Assembly (NCBI GenBank): GCA_003150755.1
Contig: QAMT01000013.1
Coordinates: 62,001 to 126,000 of the forward strand
Origin: Phascolarctobacterium sp.
GTDB taxonomy: Bacteria; Bacillota; Negativicutes; Acidaminococcales; Acidaminococcaceae
Length of the DNA: 64,000 nt
Direction: 5' to 3'
Every line of letters starts with the position of its first letter. The first letter of the stretch is position 1. Below, one piece after another: positions 52,629 through 61,610 of this stretch. Under the pieces are notes generated by a model. That model ran no database searches. It saw only the letters and a list, made by a program, of their open reading frames with translations, and had not been told where the DNA came from. The translations under genes were made by a program, and so were the position numbers.

Positions 52629-53942
52629 TTAAGCGGAATACGGAAATTTTTTAACAAATGAAGGCACAAAAACCAAAAGAAAACCGGTGCGCGCCAGATA
52701 AAAAACAAGAAACGCCAGCCACAGCCCTGTATTTGCTAAATCCGGAACCAAGAGCAGCTTGGCGGCAATATAGCTTGCCGCCGTTAAAAGCATCGAAATG
52801 CAAATCGGCGTTGTTTGCAGCGTGCCGTTAAAAATACCGTAGTAAACAATGCCCAGCGCCGATAAAACCGGGAAAAAGGCGATAAAAATATCGTATTGCT
52901 GCACGGTTGCAAGTATATCCGGCAGACCGGTAAAAAGAGCAATAATCCGGCTGCGCCACAGATAATACAGCGCAAATTGCAGAAAACCTACCGCCAGCGC
53001 CTGCACCGCGCTGATTTTTAAAACGGCAAGCAGCATATTTTTGTTTTTGCTGCCGACAGCGACACCGGCGTAAATTGCCGCTGCCTGCGAAAAGCCCGCA
53101 AACACATCACCCATGATGTACTGAATCTGCATTAAAATAGAATTGGCAGCAAGAATTTTACTGCCGAAATGGGCGCTCTGCGACATAAAGGTATTAACCA
53201 TCAGCAGCATGCATAAGGTGCGCACAGCAAGGTGCCCGCTGCAATTAACGAGCTTGCCGAACGCAGGCCCGTAAAACAGCCTGCGGAATGATATTTTAGC
53301 CATGCGGCAGGGCATATTTTTGTAAAAAGCAAGGATGGATAACCCAAACGCCAAAATATTGCTGATTGCCGTTGCCGCAGCGACACCCTCAACGCCCAAG
53401 TGAAAAACGTAAACAAAAATAATATCCAGCACAGCGTTGGAGATATTGGCGCTCAGCCCCACAGCGACAGAAAGGCGCACCTTCATAAAGCCTGCCAGCC
53501 AGCCCTGCGCCGTCTGGTAAAACAGCGCCGCCGGTACGGTAAAAATAATAATGCCAAAATACTGCTGTAAGTAAAACAGTGTTTCCTCCGGCGGATTGAA
53601 AAAACTGACTGCGGTATTAAAAATCGGACGCTGTAAAAGCACGATAACAATGCCGATAATGAGTGCAAGGATATTTCCTCGCAAAAAGGCATATAATTCT
53701 TCTTCGGCATTATCGCGCCCCAGCGATTGCGAAGCAAAGCCTGACGAAGTAAGCCCCAGAAAATTAAACAACCAGTAAATTGTGCTGAAAATAACAGAGC
53801 CCAGCGCCACAGAGTTTATATAGTGGTAATTATCAAGCTGGCCTACTACCGCCGTATCTATTGCACCGATAAGCGGCGAAGAAACCGACGCTATAATAAA
53901 TGGCAGGCTGGTTTTAAAAAACTGCGCATGTGTAAGCTGCAT
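52629..53942 (-). CDS. DinF-type MATE-family exporter
   Basis: 437 aa, twelve predicted helices. The N-terminus FFKTSLPFIIASVSSPLIGAIDTAVVGQL and YWLFNFLGLTSSGFASQSLGRD are typical of the DinF branch of MATE transporters, distinct from the NorM-like protein at 24.6 kb. Divergent from a TetR-type gene across 150 bp with a shared palindromic operator, so it is probably repressed by that regulator and induced by its ligand. ATG follows GGGAGAGATATC. Confidence 0.88.
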   Translation of the reverse strand: MQLTHAQFFKTSLPFIIASVSSPLIGAIDTAVVGQLDNYHYINSVALGSVIFSTIYWLFNFLGLTSSGFASQSLGRDNAEEELYAFLRGNILALIIGIVIVLLQRPIFNTAVSFFNPPEETLFYLQQYFGIIIFTVPAALFYQTAQGWLAGFMKVRLSVAVGLSANISNAVLDIIFVYVFHLGVEGVAAATAISNILAFGLSILAFYKNMPCRMAKISFRRLFYGPAFGKLVNCSGHLAVRTLCMLLMVNTFMSQSAHFGSKILAANSILMQIQYIMGDVFAGFSQAAAIYAGVAVGSKNKNMLLAVLKISAVQALAVGFLQFALYYLWRSRIIALFTGLPDILATVQQYDIFIAFFPVLSALGIVYYGIFNGTLQTTPICISMLLTAASYIAAKLLLVPDLANTGLWLAFLVFYLARTGFLLVFVPSFVKKFPYSA

Positions 53943-53985
53943 GATATCTCTCCCTATAATTAACGGATTTATTGTATGTTACCGT

Positions 53986-54016
53986 ACTGTTTGTATGATA
54001 TAATTATAGTAACAGT
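53986..54016. promoter_or_regulatory. Palindromic operator between the MATE and TetR genes
   Basis: 31-bp imperfect inverted repeat with outer arms ACTGTT / AACAGT and inner TAT..AT matches, centred on 54001 and overlapping a TATAAT-like sequence. A further AAACAGT half-site lies at 54034-54040. The likely target is the divergent TetR protein. Confidence 0.6.
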
Positions 54017-54093
54017 AAGCCGCAACTTACAACAAACAGTTTTGGCTGGATATAAGATATAATACATTTTTTGAAATTTGTACGGAGAAAGTT

Positions 54094-54660
54094 ATGGACA
54101 GACGGCAGCAAAAAACACGCCAGGCAATTTTTGAAGCCTTTACCGAGCTGTTAAGCGAAAAAAATTACAGCAAAATCACGGTGCAGAATATTATCGAAAA
54201 AGCCAATATCGGGCGCAGCACCTTTTATGACCATTTTGAAACGCGTGATGATTTAATTAAGACGATGTGCGACGATTTGTTCACCCACGTTTTTTCAAAG
54301 GTTCTGCCGCGGGAAAAGACGCACGATTTTTCACTTTCCGGACGCGGCTGCCATACCGTTACCGTGCATCTTTTGTATCATTTGCGCGACAGCCGCAAAT
54401 ATACCGGCGTCCTTTTAACTTGCGGCAACAGTTTGTTTATGGAATATTTAAAGCAGTGCCTGCGTAAATTTATCACTAATTATATACTGCCCTCGCTTAC
54501 GCAAAAAAGTGCAGAACTGCCGGAGAGTTTTTTAATCAATCATATCACTTACAGCTTTATCGGGCTGCTGTTATGGTGGCATCACAATAACTGGCAAAAC
54601 TCGCCGGAGGAAATGGCAGCTTATTTTGAAAAAACAATTTTGCCTTTGGGCAGAAATTAA
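54094..54660 (+). CDS. TetR-family transcriptional regulator
   Basis: 188 aa. The N-terminal DNA-binding domain is clear: RRQQKTRQAIFEAFTELLSE, KITVQNIIEKANIGRSTFYDHFETRDDLI (residues 3-57). The C-terminal ligand domain resembles the TetR_C_8-like group (FLINHITYSFIGLLLWWHHN). Divergently transcribed from the DinF-like exporter; the palindrome at 53986-54016 is its probable operator. Ribosome site GGAG 8 nt upstream of ATG. Confidence 0.88.
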   Translation: MDRRQQKTRQAIFEAFTELLSEKNYSKITVQNIIEKANIGRSTFYDHFETRDDLIKTMCDDLFTHVFSKVLPREKTHDFSLSGRGCHTVTVHLLYHLRDSRKYTGVLLTCGNSLFMEYLKQCLRKFITNYILPSLTQKSAELPESFLINHITYSFIGLLLWWHHNNWQNSPEEMAAYFEKTILPLGRN

Positions 54661-54703
54661 AAATCTCCCCGAATGCCCAAAGCATAATCAGGGAGATATT
54701 TAG
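54661..54703 (+). terminator. Terminator after the TetR gene
   Basis: AAATCTCCC / GGGAGATATTT stem with a 22-nt loop, beginning at the stop codon. The tail is short on T, so it is moderate in strength. Confidence 0.55.
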
Positions 54704-54795
54704 CAGCATATATTATAAAATTTTAGCAGAAGCAACGGATTAAATAAAAATATTTGTATTCGTATGACTGGGTTTTCACCGAAACTGCATACAGC

Positions 54796-54823
54796 AAAAG
54801 CGGCAGAATTATCTGCCGCTTTT
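54796..54823 (-). terminator. Terminator after the membrane glycosyltransferase gene
   Basis: Perfect 12-bp stem AAAAGCGGCAGA / TCTGCCGCTTTT with a 4-nt loop. It lies between convergent genes and is probably bidirectional. Confidence 0.85.
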
Positions 54824-54870
54824 ATCTTTGTTTAGTATATTTTCTTTACTGCCGCCCATTTGGGCGTTAA

Positions 54871-56151
54871 TTACTTTTTTGGAAATACCACCTGTTTCGG
54901 GCCAAACTCTGCATTTTTAGGAATCAGCACTTCATCAAATTTGATGTTGCGGGTATGCAGCGTATGGCTCCATTCGTGCTCGTGCCTGTGCAAATAACCA
55001 AGGAAAGTAATAGGAATCCAACTGTAAATAAACAGCGGGTACAGCAGCAGGTAGAACCACGATTTAAGCGATGCGCGGATTTTCCACAGCACGATAACCG
55101 GGAACACATACTGGCCGATACCGATAAGCGTCCACACCTCTATCGGCAAAATGGAATACAGCACATTAGTATAGAACGGATAGTACATATAAATGTAGCT
55201 GCAAATTACATAGAAAGTAGACAGCAGCAAAAAGTACGGTTGGAACAAATGCAGAATCGCATCCAGCATAATCGGGTTATGCTCTTTTATGCCGCGTTTA
55301 AAAAGCGTGCCGATATAACGGCTGCCGACATCAAACTGACCCTGCGCCCAGCGTTTGCGCTGGTTCCAGGATTGCTTGAAGGTCAGCGGCTTTTCATCGT
55401 AAACAATCGCGTCATGCGCCCACGTTGTGGGGATGCCTTCCAGAATGGCTTTCATTGTAAATTCCATATCTTCCGTCAGACAGGTTGCGCCCCAGCCATA
55501 GCGGCGCAGAATATCTGTCGAAATGCACATGCCCGTACCGCCGAGGCAGCTTGACAGGCCGATGTTGTATTTTGCCAGATGATATACATGGTTGATAACC
55601 CAGAAAGCAATGGAGAAAGTACCGGAAATCCAAGTATCGTTAGGATTTTTGGAATCCAGATAACCCTGAATAAGGCGCTCGCCGTTACAAAGGCGGCTGT
55701 TCATTTCTTTTAAAAAGTCCGGATGCACAAGGTTGTCGGCGTCAAATACGCACACAGCGTCATATTTGCGGTCCATTTTAAAAATACGGTTGAACATCCA
55801 GTCCATAGCGTAGCCTTTGCCCTTTTCGGTGTCGTTAAAGCGCTCATGCACCTGCGCACCGGCTTTGCGGGCAACTTCAGCAGTTTTGTCCGTGCAGTTG
55901 TCGGCAACGACAAAAATGTCATACAGCTTGTCAGAATAATTCAGCATGTGCAGGTTTTCTACCAGCGCGCCGATAACACGTTCCTCGTTATGGGCACAGA
56001 CAACCAAAGCAAAGGTGTTCTTTTCTTCGTAAATTTTTTTGTCTTTTTTTCGGTAAACCAGTCCAAAAAACGAAAGCGTAAAATAATAAATGGTAAAAAA
56101 TACGATCAACAGTTGGAGAGGAATCATAATTAAGTCAAAATACGTTGTCAT
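54871..56151 (-). CDS. Membrane-bound family-2 glycosyltransferase
   Basis: 426 aa. N-terminal helix (8-30), cytosolic GT-A domain, then three to four C-terminal helices. Catalytic signatures: ALVVCAHNEERVIG, VADNCTDKTAEVA, CVFDADN (DxD-type), TCLTEDMEFTMKA (TED) and QRKRWAQGQFDVG (Q/RxxRW), as in processive synthases of the BcsA/NodC/IcaA type. The acceptor and sugar are unknown. It lies 20 bp downstream of pssA in the psd-pssA unit, an unusual pairing that could mean a lipid-linked or envelope glycan. Confidence 0.82.
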   Translation of the reverse strand: MTTYFDLIMIPLQLLIVFFTIYYFTLSFFGLVYRKKDKKIYEEKNTFALVVCAHNEERVIGALVENLHMLNYSDKLYDIFVVADNCTDKTAEVARKAGAQVHERFNDTEKGKGYAMDWMFNRIFKMDRKYDAVCVFDADNLVHPDFLKEMNSRLCNGERLIQGYLDSKNPNDTWISGTFSIAFWVINHVYHLAKYNIGLSSCLGGTGMCISTDILRRYGWGATCLTEDMEFTMKAILEGIPTTWAHDAIVYDEKPLTFKQSWNQRKRWAQGQFDVGSRYIGTLFKRGIKEHNPIMLDAILHLFQPYFLLLSTFYVICSYIYMYYPFYTNVLYSILPIEVWTLIGIGQYVFPVIVLWKIRASLKSWFYLLLYPLFIYSWIPITFLGYLHRHEHEWSHTLHTRNIKFDEVLIPKNAEFGPKQVVFPKK

Positions 56152-56171
56152 AAAAGGCTCCTCGCTTTGTA

Positions 56172-56852
56172 CTAATACTGTTTGTTAAACAGTTTAACAT
56201 AAACCGCATTGATAATACCGATAATTGTATAAGTAAACATAATTACAAACGGCCAGCCTTCCGGACGCAGGTACAAAATATAAGCGCCGATGGCAAAACC
56301 GATGATGACAGGCACTTTAAAGAGCGGATTGCCCTTGCCCTTGAAATCCGGATAACGGATGGTGCTGTAAAGGATGCAGCCGACAACAAAGGTCAGCACT
56401 GCAATATAGGTTTGCGGCACATCATAGCCCGAAAGCACAAACGCCGCCAATACGCAGGCGCCGCCCGGAATCGGCATGCCCTGAAAATAACCGTGGATAA
56501 CATCGGCATTGATGTTAAAACGCGCCAGGCGCATTGCGCCCCACACAGGGAAAAGCCCGGCAATAAGCTGGCCCCAGATGCCGAAATCCGTCATGCCGTA
56601 ATAATACATCATTACCGCAGGCGCAACACCGAAAGAGCAAACATCGCACAGCGAATCCATCTCGACGCCGAACTTACCGGCAACGCCAAGCGCCCTTGCC
56701 GCACGTCCGTCGCAGGCGTCAACCGCAACGGCCAGAATAATGTAAATTGCTGCCCAGTCAAAATTACCGGCAACAGATTCAAAAATCGAAAGCACGCCTA
56801 AAATTAAATTAGTACCGCTGATACTGTTAGGTATTATACGACGGTATTCCAT
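56172..56852 (-). CDS. pssA: CDP-diacylglycerol-serine O-phosphatidyltransferase
   Basis: 226 aa, about six membrane helices. The CDP-alcohol phosphotransferase motif is DACDGRAARALGVAGKFGVEMDSLCD (residues 46-71, with D-G-x2-A-R-x8-G-x3-D-x3-D). It makes phosphatidylserine, which the next enzyme decarboxylates to phosphatidylethanolamine. It overlaps psd by 1 bp. Confidence 0.94.
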   Translation of the reverse strand: MEYRRIIPNSISGTNLILGVLSIFESVAGNFDWAAIYIILAVAVDACDGRAARALGVAGKFGVEMDSLCDVCSFGVAPAVMMYYYGMTDFGIWGQLIAGLFPVWGAMRLARFNINADVIHGYFQGMPIPGGACVLAAFVLSGYDVPQTYIAVLTFVVGCILYSTIRYPDFKGKGNPLFKVPVIIGFAIGAYILYLRPEGWPFVIMFTYTIIGIINAVYVKLFNKQY

Positions 56853-57481
56853 CAGTCCAAAACCCTCCCGATAATGGATTTACCGCCTGTGACGGCATCT
56901 CCTTTTTTTACAAGAATTTCTACATTTTTCGGCAGCACAAGTTCTGTGCTGGACCCGAATTTTATCATGCCGTAACATTCGCCCTGGACGAGCTGATGCC
57001 CCAGCGTTACCCACGATACAATGCGGCGCGCAAGCAGGCCAGCCACCTGGATTACCAGAACTTTCATTTTATCGTTCTGCACGCCGATGGCATGGCGCTC
57101 GTTTTCAAACGAAGCATTTTTTTCGTATGCAGGCACAAACTGGCCGCAGGTGTAGCGCTGATATTTAATCTCGCCGCTTACCGGGCTGCGGTTGACATGC
57201 ACATTAAAAACAGAAAGGAAAATCGTAACCTTAACGGCGTCTTCGTTAAGGTATTCCTCGTCGTAAAAATCTTCTACCGCCATAACAGTGCCGTCAGCCG
57301 GAGAATAAATTACCGAGCTGTCCTGCTGCGTAGGGCGGTTGGGGTTACGGAAGAAATAGGCAAAATATGCCGCCAGAACGAGGAAGGGAATAGACCAAAC
57401 GATACCGGCCCAGTACCAGACTGCCAAGGCTACTGCCAAAGCGCCCAGTATGAACGGGTAACCATCTTTTACAATCGTCAT
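56852..57481 (-). CDS. psd: Phosphatidylserine decarboxylase (short form)
   Basis: 209 aa. The pyruvoyl-forming self-cleavage site is GSS in MIKFGSSTELVLP (near residue 178); upstream are YSPADGTVMAVEDF and FLSVFNVHVNRSPVSGEI, typical of the short Psd type. Proenzyme is cut into beta and alpha subunits at the inner membrane. First gene of psd-pssA-glycosyltransferase. A promoter and a palindrome overlapping the start site lie 35-90 bp upstream. Confidence 0.94.
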   Translation of the reverse strand: MTIVKDGYPFILGALAVALAVWYWAGIVWSIPFLVLAAYFAYFFRNPNRPTQQDSSVIYSPADGTVMAVEDFYDEEYLNEDAVKVTIFLSVFNVHVNRSPVSGEIKYQRYTCGQFVPAYEKNASFENERHAIGVQNDKMKVLVIQVAGLLARRIVSWVTLGHQLVQGECYGMIKFGSSTELVLPKNVEILVKKGDAVTGGKSIIGRVLD

Positions 57482-57513
57482 TGCTGCTCCTTTCTGTCAT
57501 CTGCAAAAAAATA

Positions 57514-57542
57514 ATATGATGAACCTTATTTATTCATCATAT
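57514..57542. promoter_or_regulatory. Palindrome at the psd transcription start
   Basis: Perfect 10-bp inverted repeat ATATGATGAA / TTCATCATAT with a 9-bp centre, overlapping the expected +1 of the psd promoter. The position suits a repressor operator; as RNA it would also form a 5' hairpin. Confidence 0.5.
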
Positions 57543-57543
57543 T

Positions 57544-57572
57544 ATTATAGTATAGGCAGGCTCTTTTGTCTA
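57544..57572 (-). promoter_or_regulatory. Promoter of the psd operon
   Basis: Minus strand TAGACA (57567-57572), 17-bp spacer, TATAAT (57544-57549). Confidence 0.65.
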
Positions 57573-57577
57573 CCTTA

Positions 57578-58309
57578 TTATTTACTTTGTAACACTTTAA
57601 TTACAAATTGCGGCAGCACCATCATTCTGCCGATGCGGCTTGGCTGTTTGTACAGGCGGAACAGCCATTCCAGCGATGCCTTCTGCATCCACAGCGGCGC
57701 GCGTTCCATCTTGCCTGCCACAACGTCAAAACTGCCGCCGACGCCCATCAGCACTTTGGCGTTTAAACGGTGCCTGTTTTCAGCCAGCCATTTTTCCTGT
57801 TTGGGCACGCCCAGCGCAGCAAAAAGCATATCAGCACCGCTGGCGTTTATTTCATCAACAATGTCTGCGGTTTCTTCTTCTTTAAAATAACCGTTGCGGC
57901 AGCCGGCAACTTTTAAGCCGGGCACCATTGCCAGCAGCTTATCGCGGGCAGCTTCGGCAATACCCGGCGCAGCGCCGAAGAAAAATACTTTGTAATCCTT
58001 TTTGGCAGCAAGTTTGGCAAGCTCAACAAATAAATCGCAGCCTGCCACGCGCTCCGGCACATTGTGCCCCAGCTTGCGCCCTGCCCATACCGTACCGGCA
58101 CCGTCTGCCAGCACTAAATCGGCTTTGCCGCCGACAATTTTTTTATATTCCGCGTCCCTCTGGCACAGCATAATAATTTCGGCATTAGCGGTAACAACAA
58201 AGGTTTGCTTTTTATTTTTTATCTGCGAATTTAAAAAATTAACGGCTCCGTCCATGGTATAAGGATATACCGGGACATCAAGCACATAAAACGGTTTAAT
58301 TTTTTCCAT
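57578..58309 (-). CDS. WecG/TagA/CpsF-family glycosyltransferase
   Basis: 243 aa. Family marks: FVVTANAEIIMLCQRD (T-x-N near residue 40), VLADGAGTVWAGRKLGHNVPERVAGCDL (active-site Asp), VFFFGAAPGIAEAA, GYFKEEE and LFAALGVPKQEKWLAEN, with a C-terminal basic tail (LEWLFRLYKQPSRIGRM) that associates with the membrane. It adds a sugar such as ManNAc to a polyprenyl-linked acceptor in wall or envelope glycans. It follows prfC by 11 bp. Confidence 0.87.
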   Translation of the reverse strand: MEKIKPFYVLDVPVYPYTMDGAVNFLNSQIKNKKQTFVVTANAEIIMLCQRDAEYKKIVGGKADLVLADGAGTVWAGRKLGHNVPERVAGCDLFVELAKLAAKKDYKVFFFGAAPGIAEAARDKLLAMVPGLKVAGCRNGYFKEEETADIVDEINASGADMLFAALGVPKQEKWLAENRHRLNAKVLMGVGGSFDVVAGKMERAPLWMQKASLEWLFRLYKQPSRIGRMMVLPQFVIKVLQSK

Positions 58310-58320
58310 TGTATTATCCT

Positions 58321-59931
58321 CTAAATTTTCGCTACGTCAGAAGGCACAGTCAAAAACTGTAAATTGGGGTTGCGGTCCAAAATCCAGTTCAGCGCCCATT
58401 CGTTGTTGACCAGAATTACCGGGCGGTCTTTCTTATCGTAAACCAGCATACCGTTATCAAGGCCTTTCAGGTTTTCAATGTCTTTTTCGTTTTCGGCATA
58501 AATCCAGCGGGCAACACTGTAACCAAGCTGGTTCATCAAAAGCTGCGCGCTGTACTCATTCAGCAGGCGGTATTCCAAAACCTCCAGCTGCAAGGAACCT
58601 ACCACGCCGACGATAAAGCTTTCAATGCCCAAATCCTTCTGGCGGAATACCTGGATTGCACCTTCCTGCGCCAGCTGGATAATGCCCTTTTCAAACTGTT
58701 TGCGTTTTAAGGAATCTTTAGGCTGCACGCGGGCAAAAATTTCCGGCGGGAATACCGGGAAATCCTCAAACTGAATTTTTAATTTTTCGTCGCTCAGCGA
58801 ATCGCCGATGCCGAAAATACCGGGGTCAAAAATACCGATAATATCGCCAGGATATGCTTCTTCAACAATGGTGCGCTCCTGGGCAAGAAACTGCTGCGGC
58901 TGCGCCAGCTTGACAGTTTTTCCGCCCTGCATGTGGTACACCGTCATGCCCTTTTTAAACACGCCGCTGCAAATGCGCATAAACGCAATGCGGTCGCGGT
59001 GCGCTGGGTTCATATTAGCCTGAATTTTAAACACAAACGCGCTGAACAATTCGTTTTCCGGGCTGATAACATCGCCGTTCTGCAAAATGCGCGGCTGCGG
59101 CTGCGGCGACAGCTCCAAAAACTTCTCCAAAAAGCTGCGCACGCCAAAGTTGGTCATAGCGCTGCCGAAAAACATCGGCGTCAGCTCGCCGCGGTTGACC
59201 TTTTCCATGTCAAACTCATCGCCTGCCAAATCCAGCAGTTCAATATCCTCGCACAGCTTATTATATAAATCTTCGCCAATAGCACTGATAATTTCCGGGT
59301 CATCAAGGCTGCCCGTGGTAGATTTTAAAATTTTAGAACCGTGGCTGCTGTCGTTTTCAAACAGCTCAATCTGATTTTTAACACGGTCGTACACGCCGAT
59401 ATAATTGCCGTCGATGCCGATAGGCCAGTTAATCGGGTATGCGCGGATGCCGAGTACCTGCTCGATTTCATCCATCAAATCAAACGGGTCGCGCCCGTAA
59501 CGGTCCAGCTTGTTAACAAAGGTAAACACCGGCAATCTTCTGCGGTGGCAAACCCAGAACAGTTTTTTAGTCTGCGGCTCCACGCCTTTAGCGCAGTCAA
59601 TCAGCATAACGGCGCTGTCGGCCGCCATCAAAGTGCGGTAAGTATCTTCCGAAAAGTCCTGATGTCCCGGCGTATCCAGAATATTTACGCGGTAGCCGTC
59701 ATAATCAAACTGCAAAACAGAGCTGGTAACAGAAATACCGCGCTGCTTTTCAATCTCCATCCAGTCCGAAACGGCATGGCGGTTGGATTTACGCGCCTTA
59801 ACCGTACCTGCCAGATGAATCGCGCCGCCGTAAAGCAAAAGCTTTTCCGTCAGCGTTGTTTTACCGGCGTCAGGGTGCGAAATAATAGCAAAAGTGCGCC
59901 TTTTTTTAATCTTCTCAAGTAATTCCTGCAT
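58321..59931 (-). CDS. prfC: Peptide chain release factor 3
   Basis: About 536 aa from ATG 59929-59931 (GGAGG 5 nt upstream; an ATG four codons earlier overlaps the upstream stop). GTPase that recycles RF1/RF2. G1 SHPDAGKTT (residues 14-22), G2/switch I with EKQRGISVTSSV, G3 DTPGHQDFSED, G4 NKLDRYGRDP and the RF3 C-terminal domain (SLQLEVLEYRLLNEY). It sits between the zinc-ribbon gene (overlap of a few bases) and the TagA-like gene. Confidence 0.96.
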   Translation of the reverse strand: MQELLEKIKKRRTFAIISHPDAGKTTLTEKLLLYGGAIHLAGTVKARKSNRHAVSDWMEIEKQRGISVTSSVLQFDYDGYRVNILDTPGHQDFSEDTYRTLMAADSAVMLIDCAKGVEPQTKKLFWVCHRRRLPVFTFVNKLDRYGRDPFDLMDEIEQVLGIRAYPINWPIGIDGNYIGVYDRVKNQIELFENDSSHGSKILKSTTGSLDDPEIISAIGEDLYNKLCEDIELLDLAGDEFDMEKVNRGELTPMFFGSAMTNFGVRSFLEKFLELSPQPQPRILQNGDVISPENELFSAFVFKIQANMNPAHRDRIAFMRICSGVFKKGMTVYHMQGGKTVKLAQPQQFLAQERTIVEEAYPGDIIGIFDPGIFGIGDSLSDEKLKIQFEDFPVFPPEIFARVQPKDSLKRKQFEKGIIQLAQEGAIQVFRQKDLGIESFIVGVVGSLQLEVLEYRLLNEYSAQLLMNQLGYSVARWIYAENEKDIENLKGLDNGMLVYDKKDRPVILVNNEWALNWILDRNPNLQFLTVPSDVAKI

Positions 59932-59942
59932 TGTTTCCTCCA

Positions 59943-60497
59943 TTACTCCCTGTTCTGCAATTCGTAAATGCTGTAAGCATCAATAATCTGTTTTAAAATA
60001 TAATCCGGCACAGGCACAGCCGTTTCCATAATGCCCTTGATATTAACGCGGAACGCCACGTCTTCATATTTTTCGCCGCCGTAGGTTTCGCAGCTGAACG
60101 AAGTGCGCATAAATTCATCCTTAAAATTGCAGTATTTCAGCACATCGCGTTTGCGTTCCATATCCCAGGCATGGTAAAACTCATACAGTTTTTTCTGCGC
60201 CTCGGGCGGGATATCAACACCGGCAACAACATAGCCGTCCATCGGCGTGCAGTCCAAATCTTCGTAAACAGTGCCATCCTCCAGCTCGATGGTAACGATC
60301 ATTACATAATCAACCTCGCTGAACTCGGCATTTTTAATCTGCCATTTATCGTGCCATTTTTTTATGCACGCCGGGCAGATGAACTTGGCTTCCTTCACCG
60401 TATTATTGATGTAATTATCCTTATAATACAAAACGCCGTCCTGCGGCACAAAGCTTTCGCCGCATTCCGCGCAGATAAGCTGTACGCTGCGGATCAT
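59943..60497 (-). CDS. Zinc-ribbon-like protein of unknown function
   Basis: 184 aa, no family recognised. An N-terminal four-cysteine cluster (LICAECGESF, residues 8-17, and FICPACIKKW, 39-48) suggests a zinc ribbon. The central part (VIVTIELEDGTVYEDLDC) is probably beta-rich and the C-terminal third helical. ATG follows AAAGGAG. It is the first gene of the unit with prfC and a glycosyltransferase, starting just after the tRNA-Pro terminator. Confidence 0.6.
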   Translation of the reverse strand: MIRSVQLICAECGESFVPQDGVLYYKDNYINNTVKEAKFICPACIKKWHDKWQIKNAEFSEVDYVMIVTIELEDGTVYEDLDCTPMDGYVVAGVDIPPEAQKKLYEFYHAWDMERKRDVLKYCNFKDEFMRTSFSCETYGGEKYEDVAFRVNIKGIMETAVPVPDYILKQIIDAYSIYELQNRE

Positions 60498-60520
60498 AAA
60501 ATAACACTCCTTTTGAATAT

Positions 60521-60555
60521 AAAAAAGCCTTCACGGGGATTTCCCGTAAAGGCTG
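60521..60555 (-). terminator. Terminator after tRNA-Pro
   Basis: Minus strand AGCCTTTACGGG / CCCCGTGAAGGCT stem followed by TTTTTTATA. Confidence 0.9.
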
Positions 60556-60566
60556 CTGTTTCGGAA

Positions 60567-60643
60567 TGGTCGGAGCGGCGGGATTCGAACCCACGACCTC
60601 TTCCACCCCAAGGAAGCGCTCTACCAAGCTGAGCCACGCCCCG
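60567..60643 (-). tRNA. tRNA-Pro (GGG)
   Basis: 77 nt with encoded CCA. Acceptor CGGGGCG / CGCTCCG, D-arm TGGCTCAGCTTGGTAGAGC, anticodon loop TTGGGGT giving GGG, T-arm GTGGGTTCGAATCCCGC and discriminator A. Confidence 0.95.
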
Positions 60644-60688
60644 AAACACAAGTAATATTATAAACAACTAAAGCACAAATGTCAAGCA

Positions 60689-61606
60689 CTAATTATTAAC
60701 AACACGTGCGCCTTCTGTATCAAGCTTTAAAATATGGTACACTGCCTGCTGCCCTGCTTTTTCAAAAGCCTGCTGCATGGCCTGCCCTATTTTTTTGCAG
60801 TCTGCCTGCGGGCTGGCATAAGCCATCAGAGTCGAGCCTGCGCCGCTGATAATCGCGCCGTAAGCGCCGGCATTTTTAGCTGCCTTGAACACTGCCTGCG
60901 TGCCGGTAATAAGCGGCATGCGGTAAGGCTGGTGCAGCCTGTCTTCAAGCGCATCCGGCAGATAATTATATTCGCCAGTCAGCAAAGCGCTGACTAAAAG
61001 CGCGCTGCGCCCGGCGTTGAACACGGCATCTTTATGGCTGACCATCTCCGGTATCGCCTGGCGCGCCTTCGCGGTAGAAAGCGGCTCGGACGGAACGGCG
61101 GCAATAAAGCGCAGCTCGCGTGCGGGCAAAAAGCGCAGGCTGTTTGCCTTGCCGTAAGCCATGTAACTGACGGTAAAACCGCCCAAAATTGCCGGTGCCA
61201 CGTTGTCCGGATGCCCTTCAAGCTCCGTAGCGTAATTTACAAGCTGCTGCTTGGTTAAGGTGTTGCCGGTAAGGTAGTTGGCTGCCATCAGCCCCGCTAC
61301 AATAGCGGTACTGCTGCTGCCAAGCCCGCGCGAAAGCGGTATGCGGTTGTGCATGGTTACCTTCAGCCCGGTATAGCGGCGGTCAGTTACTTCGTTCCAC
61401 AAACGGAAGAAAGACGAAAACGCCAGGTTTTTGCCGCTGGCATGCAGCCGTCCGCTGCCTTCGCCCGTAACTTCAAGCTCAAAGCCGCGTTTGGTAAGTT
61501 CGTAGGTAAATTCGTTGTATAAGTTGCAGGCCGCGCCCAAAACGTCAAACCCCGGCCCGCAGTTGGCCGATGTTGCAGGCACGATAACCTTTACATGGGT
61601 TTTCAT
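60689..61606 (-). CDS. thrB: Homoserine kinase
   Basis: 305 aa. GHMP kinase that phosphorylates homoserine on the way to threonine. Opening VKVIVPATSANCGPGFDVLGAA, the ATP-binding IPLSRGLGSSSTAIVAGLMAA (residues 88-108) and the late GAIISGAGSTLMAY motif are all in place. It lies 4 bp after hom in the order ACT protein, hom, thrB. Confidence 0.96.
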   Translation of the reverse strand: MKTHVKVIVPATSANCGPGFDVLGAACNLYNEFTYELTKRGFELEVTGEGSGRLHASGKNLAFSSFFRLWNEVTDRRYTGLKVTMHNRIPLSRGLGSSSTAIVAGLMAANYLTGNTLTKQQLVNYATELEGHPDNVAPAILGGFTVSYMAYGKANSLRFLPARELRFIAAVPSEPLSTAKARQAIPEMVSHKDAVFNAGRSALLVSALLTGEYNYLPDALEDRLHQPYRMPLITGTQAVFKAAKNAGAYGAIISGAGSTLMAYASPQADCKKIGQAMQQAFEKAGQQAVYHILKLDTEGARVVNN

Positions 61607-61610
61607 AGCC

